DNA from: Leptodactylus fallax
Taxonomy: Eukaryota > Chordata > Amphibia > Anura > Leptodactylidae
Assembly (NCBI GenBank): GCA_947044405.1
Contig: CAMRHE010000353.1
Span: 372,001 to 436,000 of the forward strand
Reading direction: 5' to 3'
DNA: 64,000 nucleotides
Each line of letters starts with the position of its first letter. Position 1 is the stretch's first letter. Below, piece by piece: positions 58,316-64,000 of the stretch. A program made the position numbers and the translations under genes. The notes beneath the pieces are model-generated. The model had not been told where the DNA came from. It was given only the letters and a program-made list of their open reading frames with translations, and ran no database searches.

Positions 58316-59208
58316 AGTCCAGTATAGGTACAGTCTATTTATGGCTATGTTGTTATGGAAACCTGGTAAATTAAATGTGAACTTATATTGGCTGATACAC
58401 GTGATATGACTGAATATTTAAGGTCCTGTGAACTGCTATTCACTAAGGGTGGGTTCACACCTGCGCTTCAGTCCGTCCGTTGCCAATCCGAGTGAAAATC
58501 TCGGCGAACGGGATTGGCATCGGATACAGACAGGTCAGCGATGCATTGGTTAAAAACCCATTCATTTGAATGGGTTTTTAAAGCAATGCGAGGGTGTCCG
58601 ATTGCACCCTCTGCGCTGCGAATCCTTTTTTTTTCGTCGAAAACAAAGTCGGACATGCAGGACTTCGTGTCCGAGGAAAAAAAAACGGTTTCGCAGCGCA
58701 GAGGGTGCAATTGGACACCCTCACATTGCTTTAAAAACCCATTCAAATGAATGGGTTTTTAACCAATGCGTCGCTGATCTGTCTGTATCCGATGCCAATC
58801 CCGTTCGCCGAGATTTTCTCTCGGATTGGCAACGGACGGACTGAAGCACAGGTGTGAACCCACCCTAATACAGGTCGTACATAGCTTGGTTGCTATGGAA
58901 ACCTGTGTGCCTGAGGAGAGTATGGGGCATAATAGTGTGTGCAGGAATGCAGTTTGTGCGGGGGGGGGGGGGGTCCCATGTCAAATGTTCGCCTTGGGGC
59001 CCTGCCATTGCTAGTTATGCCACTGAGTCCAGTATAGGTACAGTCTATTTATGGCTGTGTTGTTATGGAAACCTGGTAAATTAAATGTGAACTTATATTG
59101 GCTGATACACGTGATATGACTGAATATTTAAGGTCCTGTGAACTGCTATTCACTAATACAGGTCATACATAACTTGGTTGCTATGGAAACCTGTGTGCCT
59201 GAGGAGAG
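58201..59208. repeat. tandem segmental duplication inside the Helitron
   Basis: The segment starting TATGGGGCATAATAGTGTGT and ending CCTGAGGAGAG occurs at 58201-58920 and again at 58921-59208. The first copy contains the 419 bp Harbinger MITE plus its target duplication; the second lacks it (GCTATTCACTAATACAGGTC at 59146). The duplication therefore captured the 3' end of the hAT MITE and preceded the Harbinger insertion, or the second copy shows precise absence. Confidence 0.85.
58447..58865. mobile_element. Harbinger foldback MITE
   Basis: A 419 bp near-perfect palindrome centred near 58656, from GGGTGGGTTCACACCTG to CAGGTGTGAACCCACCC, flanked by TAA on both sides (58444-58446, 58866-58868). 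A 3 bp TAA-type target and GGGTGGG-type ends indicate PIF/Harbinger. Reading frames of about 92 codons on both strands simply mirror the palindrome. The paralogous empty site at 59146-59165 confirms the borders. Confidence 0.9.
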
Positions 59209-59502
59209 TAAGCGCCTGCCAGCTGTTATTGGCTGATAAGGGACATGTGACCGTGTGTATGACAGTTGGAATATGAATGAAAGACTTGCAGGCTTGTATA
59301 GACTAATGCTGGTCATTTTTTGGGAATACTGTACCTCAGGAACGGTACGTCCAAGAGAGCTGAGACCCAGTCTATAATATTCCCGGACACCTGATGTACA
59401 TGTGTGCCAAATTTGGTGAGGATCGGTCCAGTCGTTTGGTCGCACATAAAGAACAGACAGACAGACAGACAGACAGGAACTCATTTTTATATATATAAGA
59501 GA

Positions 59503-59954
59503 TAATCTAAACAATTTACATAACAGTAAAACGAGAATTCTTTGCTATCATAGAAACTAGAGCCAATTGACAGTTTTCCTTGTGATATTTGAATTCAGCA
59601 CAATAAGAAATGGCTCATTTTATTTCTGAACCAAACAACTTTTGAAAATTTGTAGATTTGTGTAATTGATACGACATTGGAGAAGCTGTATACACATAGA
59701 CAGGTAGCGTGTAAAATGAGTTCTGTTTATTGAGAAGTCCCCTATCAGTTTATAAAGGAATCTCTTGGCACTCTGCCCAGAGCCAGTCATGCCATCTACA
59801 AGAATCTAAACTTTAGTCACAGGACATCCTTTTCAGAGAGAGAGTTTCTTGCATAGGAGAACAGGAGGATCTGACCGGATTTTATCTGATATCTCAGTGT
59901 GGACAGGACGCGTAGACCTTCGCCCACGCTTGAGGCCATCTTACTGAAGCAATA
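59503..59954. other. intron sequence, nothing recognised
   Basis: About 450 bp between the Helitron and Tc1 copy 3 with no recognised features. Confidence 0.5.
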
Positions 59955-61592
<1,638 letters not shown>

Positions 61593-61859
61593 TAGGTCAC
61601 ACAACAGTTTACAAAATGGATTCCTAGTTAGAAACAATACTGAGTCCCCTAACACCTCTTCTATCAATCTGGGAGATATTATACTTTTGCTTTCTAAATG
61701 TCACATAGAGGGGTAATGTAATACCCCTCTGAGCCAAATCATAGAGGTATTCTGATGTAATACCCCTCTGAACTTACTCAGGAAGTTTATTGGTGCTGTG
61801 ACCCAGAAGTTTACCATCGTCCAGGTTGCAGCACCAAAAGAGTTGCCCCAAACATATAC
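61593..61859. other. intron sequence with a short local repeat
   Basis: TAATGTAATACCCCTCTGAG and GATGTAATACCCCTCTGAAC at 61712 and 61753 form a short local duplication. Nothing else was recognised. Confidence 0.5.
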
Positions 61860-62153
61860 ATGTGCATCTCAATAAATTAGAGTATCTTTGGACCGTTCAT
61901 TCATTTCAGTAATTCAATTCATAATCAGCAGTCTTTCATGATTGTGTGTCCTACTGAAACAGACTGAGGGACCATTTAAAGGCTTAGGAACCTTGGCAGG
62001 TGTCACACCTGTAATCCATAATCAACATTTACAGAAATAAAACACTTGAAATAGAACACACTGTGTGTAAAGAATCTAGAAAATATACAGTATGTCACTT
62101 AATTACTGAAATAAATAAACGTTTCAAAGATATTCTAATTTATTGAGATGTAC
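61860..62153. mobile_element. mariner-like MITE
   Basis: The ends GTGCATCTCAATAAATTAGA and, inverted, GTACATCTCAATAAATTAGA extend for about 29 bp with two mismatches and are preceded by TA-rich flanks. The roughly 290 bp interior has no coding capacity. Likely a Tc1/mariner-derived MITE. Confidence 0.75.
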
Positions 62154-62339
62154 CTCTAGACAATACATACACAGTCATTTACATTTGACACTGTCCCTAT
62201 CCTGTACATACCTAAACTTTATAGAGAAAAATACACTGACCGCATCTCTAACGATATTCATTACATTATATTCATTCTATTATTAAAATAATAGAAATAA
62301 CGATTATCACAAGACATGAATGTATATGGCAAAGTGTTA

Positions 62340-62903
62340 AAAAAACAAAAAAAAACCTTTTTCACCACTACACCATTCAACGTATGGGATAAATATTTTA
62401 ATAATTTAATATTTCGGGCAATTTTGAGCATTTGTTTATTTTTATATGTGATCTAGGGAAAGGGGGGGGGGTAATTTGAACTTTTGTGTGTTTTTTGTTT
62501 ATTTTTTTATAGTTTTAAAACCTTTTTTTTTCTTCTTTTTCTTTTTTTCTTTTATGATCAGACCTTGAACCCTAGGGGGTCTAATTGCGCATACTATTCA
62601 CTGCAATACTAATTTATTGCATTGAATAGTAAAATCCCTTAACTTCTATTACACGTTGCTTATGGCAGCATATAATAGACCCATACTAATGACGAGCCTG
62701 GAAGCCTTCAATAGGTTCCTGGCTGTCATGGTAACCAATCGCCAAAAAGATGGCAGAGCTCACCACTGCATCTGAAATGTTAACAGCTGCGATCTGTCAG
62801 CACTGATCACAGCAGTTAGCGATGGGTATTACACAGCTCCTGAGCCCTCTCCATACATCCCCATGCGACCAAGGATGTACTATTTTGGTCATTAAGGGGT
62901 TAA
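62340..62903 (-). mobile_element. truncated copy of the 34754-35998 TTAA element
   Basis: Ends GGTCATTAAGGGGTTAA at 62903. It contains the counterpart of ATCCCATACG...AAATATTTT, CCCTAGATCA and AAAGTTCAAA blocks in the opposite orientation to the full copy. The AT-rich far half is missing. Confidence 0.75.
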
Positions 62904-63002
62904 AGTGGTTTTAGGCTGTGTCATGAGTTAAAGCTTCACTTTTTTTTTTTTTTTTCTCATTGCAAATCTGATGTTTACTTTCCTCTTTTATGTTTTACTT
63001 AG

Positions 63003-63082
63003 TGTCCTGCAATAGACTATACAAGACACACCCTGGATGGTGCTGCGTGTCTTTTGAATAGCAATAAATATTTTCCTAGCAG
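63003..63082 (+). CDS. mob4: MOB4 (phocein) internal exon, 80 nt
   Basis: An 80 nt exon reading CPAIDYTRHTLDGAACLLNS and then NKYFPS(R), matching about residues 119-145 of MOB4 directly after the previous exon (KTPKE|CPAID). The acceptor is TTATGTTTTACTTAG and the donor AG then GTAAGTTT. Entry is phase 0; the last two bases begin a split Arg codon. The remaining C-terminal exons are not within the window. The join with the 10652-10738 exon is supported by unbroken family sequence across a 52 kb intron. Confidence 0.95.
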
Positions 63083-63285
63083 GTAAGTTTGTGAATTTTA
63101 TATTGATGTTTTTTTTTTTTCCTTGTAGATCGCTATTATGTCTATATCAATCTTCTTTCAGTTCAAAAACAAAAATTTAAATGAAACAAAGTAAATAACA
63201 AAAATACTATTCTAATCTTTCCACCAACCCCTTGTACCACAAGAGAAAATACTCTGTGAACGTTAAAATTTTTATTGACATGTAT

Positions 63286-63420
63286 TAAAGGAGTTATCCA
63301 CTTTCAACAATTGATGGCCTTTCCTTAGGATAGGCCATCAATATGAGATCTGCAGGTTTCAACACCAAGGCCCTCCACAGATTACCGGTACCGAAGCTAA
63401 CTCACCAAACTGTAGACTTC
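63286..63420 (+). mobile_element. MITE left end fragment
   Basis: Begins TTAAAGGAGTTATCCACTTT and contains ATTGATGGCCTTTCCTTAGG then ATAGGCCATCAAT, a hairpin-bearing segment typical of a common frog TTAA MITE. The right end is absent. Confidence 0.6.
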
Positions 63421-64000
63421 TCTAAACTTCTTACACCTACAGTAATCATCTTGGCAGATCTGAGGGTTGTACTTTACTTACAGATCCCACGTGCCAGTTT
63501 TATTTAGAATTAAAGTCCATACAGCGCTTTCTCATTTTATTTGCTTTAATAGAGAGACAAAAACAACATCGCCGAGCGGCACATAGGGTAATATTGTTTT
63601 TGAAAAAGTGATGATAATAATAGGGATGAATAACACGTTAAGAATTGTGTTATAAAGGTAGAATATATAAGGTGACTAGGACGTGTCCACTATTAGAGGT
63701 TGAGAGTTGGTGGATAAACATAGGATGTGGGTTCACAGTGTACAAACGTACAACTGACGGTCTGGTGTGAACCAATGCCCCCTCAATTGGTCCATTCGTG
63801 TGATTACAATCCTGTAGATTAAGACACCGGTACTCTTGATGTACTCTCACCTTTATATGATTTTGTGTGATCACAAATGATATAGTGGACCTGGTCCAGT
63901 ATATGTCACGGTATGTGGGAGCTGCGGAACCTCTGAGCGTCAGGATCTCCTGGATCTAGGCGACATATCAGGTGCAGGAATGGTAGGAGAATATCCAAAA
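63421..64000. other. MOB4 intron, nothing recognised
   Basis: About 580 bp downstream of the third visible exon. I looked for the next MOB4 exon (VSIKESSVAKLGS) and did not find it. Confidence 0.5.

Larger units (their letters stand above)
56934..59502 (-). mobile_element. non-autonomous Helitron
   Basis: On the minus strand it starts TCTCTTATATATATAAAAAT after an A, and ends with a hairpin ACCCG-TACGAAGC-CGGGT about 8 bp before CTAG followed by T. 5' TC, 3' hairpin, CTAG and an A/T insertion site are Helitron hallmarks. No Rep/helicase frame exists. The interior has several diverged copies of TTGCTATGGAAACCTGG and a (GTCT)n run (59450-59477). It hosts a hAT MITE and a Harbinger MITE. Confidence 0.75.

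Noticed and set aside
58468..58844. Two 92-codon frames on opposite strands with nearly the same protein
   Set aside because: They are the two arms of the Harbinger foldback MITE palindrome.
63083..64000. Next MOB4 exon
   Set aside because: No frame with the expected VSIKESS...LGSVCRRIYRIF sequence was found, so the exon must lie beyond the window.

Overview
The window looks like anuran amphibian (frog) DNA, probably from a neobatrachian. Evidence: CR1, L2, Penelope-like, DIRS, Tc1, hAT, Harbinger, piggyBac-type and Helitron relics, a tRNA-derived SINE of the kind common in frogs, and many MITEs beginning with TTAA. There is no prokaryotic or organellar gene content. The assignment rests on repeat families I recognise, not on a search.

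The only host gene I can support is MOB4 (phocein), on the + strand. Three consecutive internal coding exons are visible: 2506-2548, 10652-10738 and 63003-63082. They read QFCLELNGLAVKLQ, then VECHPDTC...KTPKE, then CPAIDYTRHTLDG...FPS, with AG/GT splice borders and compatible phases. Upstream and downstream exons lie outside the window. The introns are 8,103 bp and 52,264 bp, so almost the whole window is MOB4 intron filled by transposons and tandem repeats.

Layout. 1-2.2 kb: CR1 LINE (minus) with an SGNH-esterase ORF1. 3.24-7.15 kb: a 3.9 kb almost pure TTC/CTT/CCTT pyrimidine tract. 8.0-10.3 kb: Tc1 relics, one ending about 320 bp before exon two. 10.8-14.5 kb: MITEs, a 226 bp spacer-free palindrome and an L1-type LINE fragment. 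14.6-19.1 kb: a DIRS element with inverted repeats and an internal complementary region. 19.4-28.8 kb: a nest in which a Penelope-like element (PLE) with inverted pLTRs and a 15 bp target duplication sits in an old Tc1-like copy and was itself hit by a Tc1 and by an L2 LINE. Each pLTR carries an identical 50 nt hammerhead-ribozyme motif. 29.8-36.3 kb: MITEs, a G-rich minisatellite, a SINE and relics. 36.3-46.3 kb: a second CR1 copy split by a half Harbinger MITE and by a 7.2 kb hAT element (8 bp target duplication) whose interior is a roughly 6.5 kb, 29-32 bp minisatellite. 46.3-51.9 kb: a TTAA-ended element made of 350-380 bp satellite units, hit by a solo LTR. 52.2-56.4 kb: PLE relics, more satellite, a piggyBac transposase relic and a hAT end. 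56.9-59.5 kb: a non-autonomous Helitron with nested hAT and Harbinger MITEs. 60-61.6 kb: a third Tc1. 61.9-64 kb: MITEs and the third MOB4 exon.

No multi-gene pathway is present. The notable biology is the hammerhead-bearing inverted-repeat PLE, the minisatellite expanded inside a hAT element (empty site preserved in the first CR1 copy), and the very long pyrimidine tract, all of which would be transcribed inside the MOB4 pre-mRNA.
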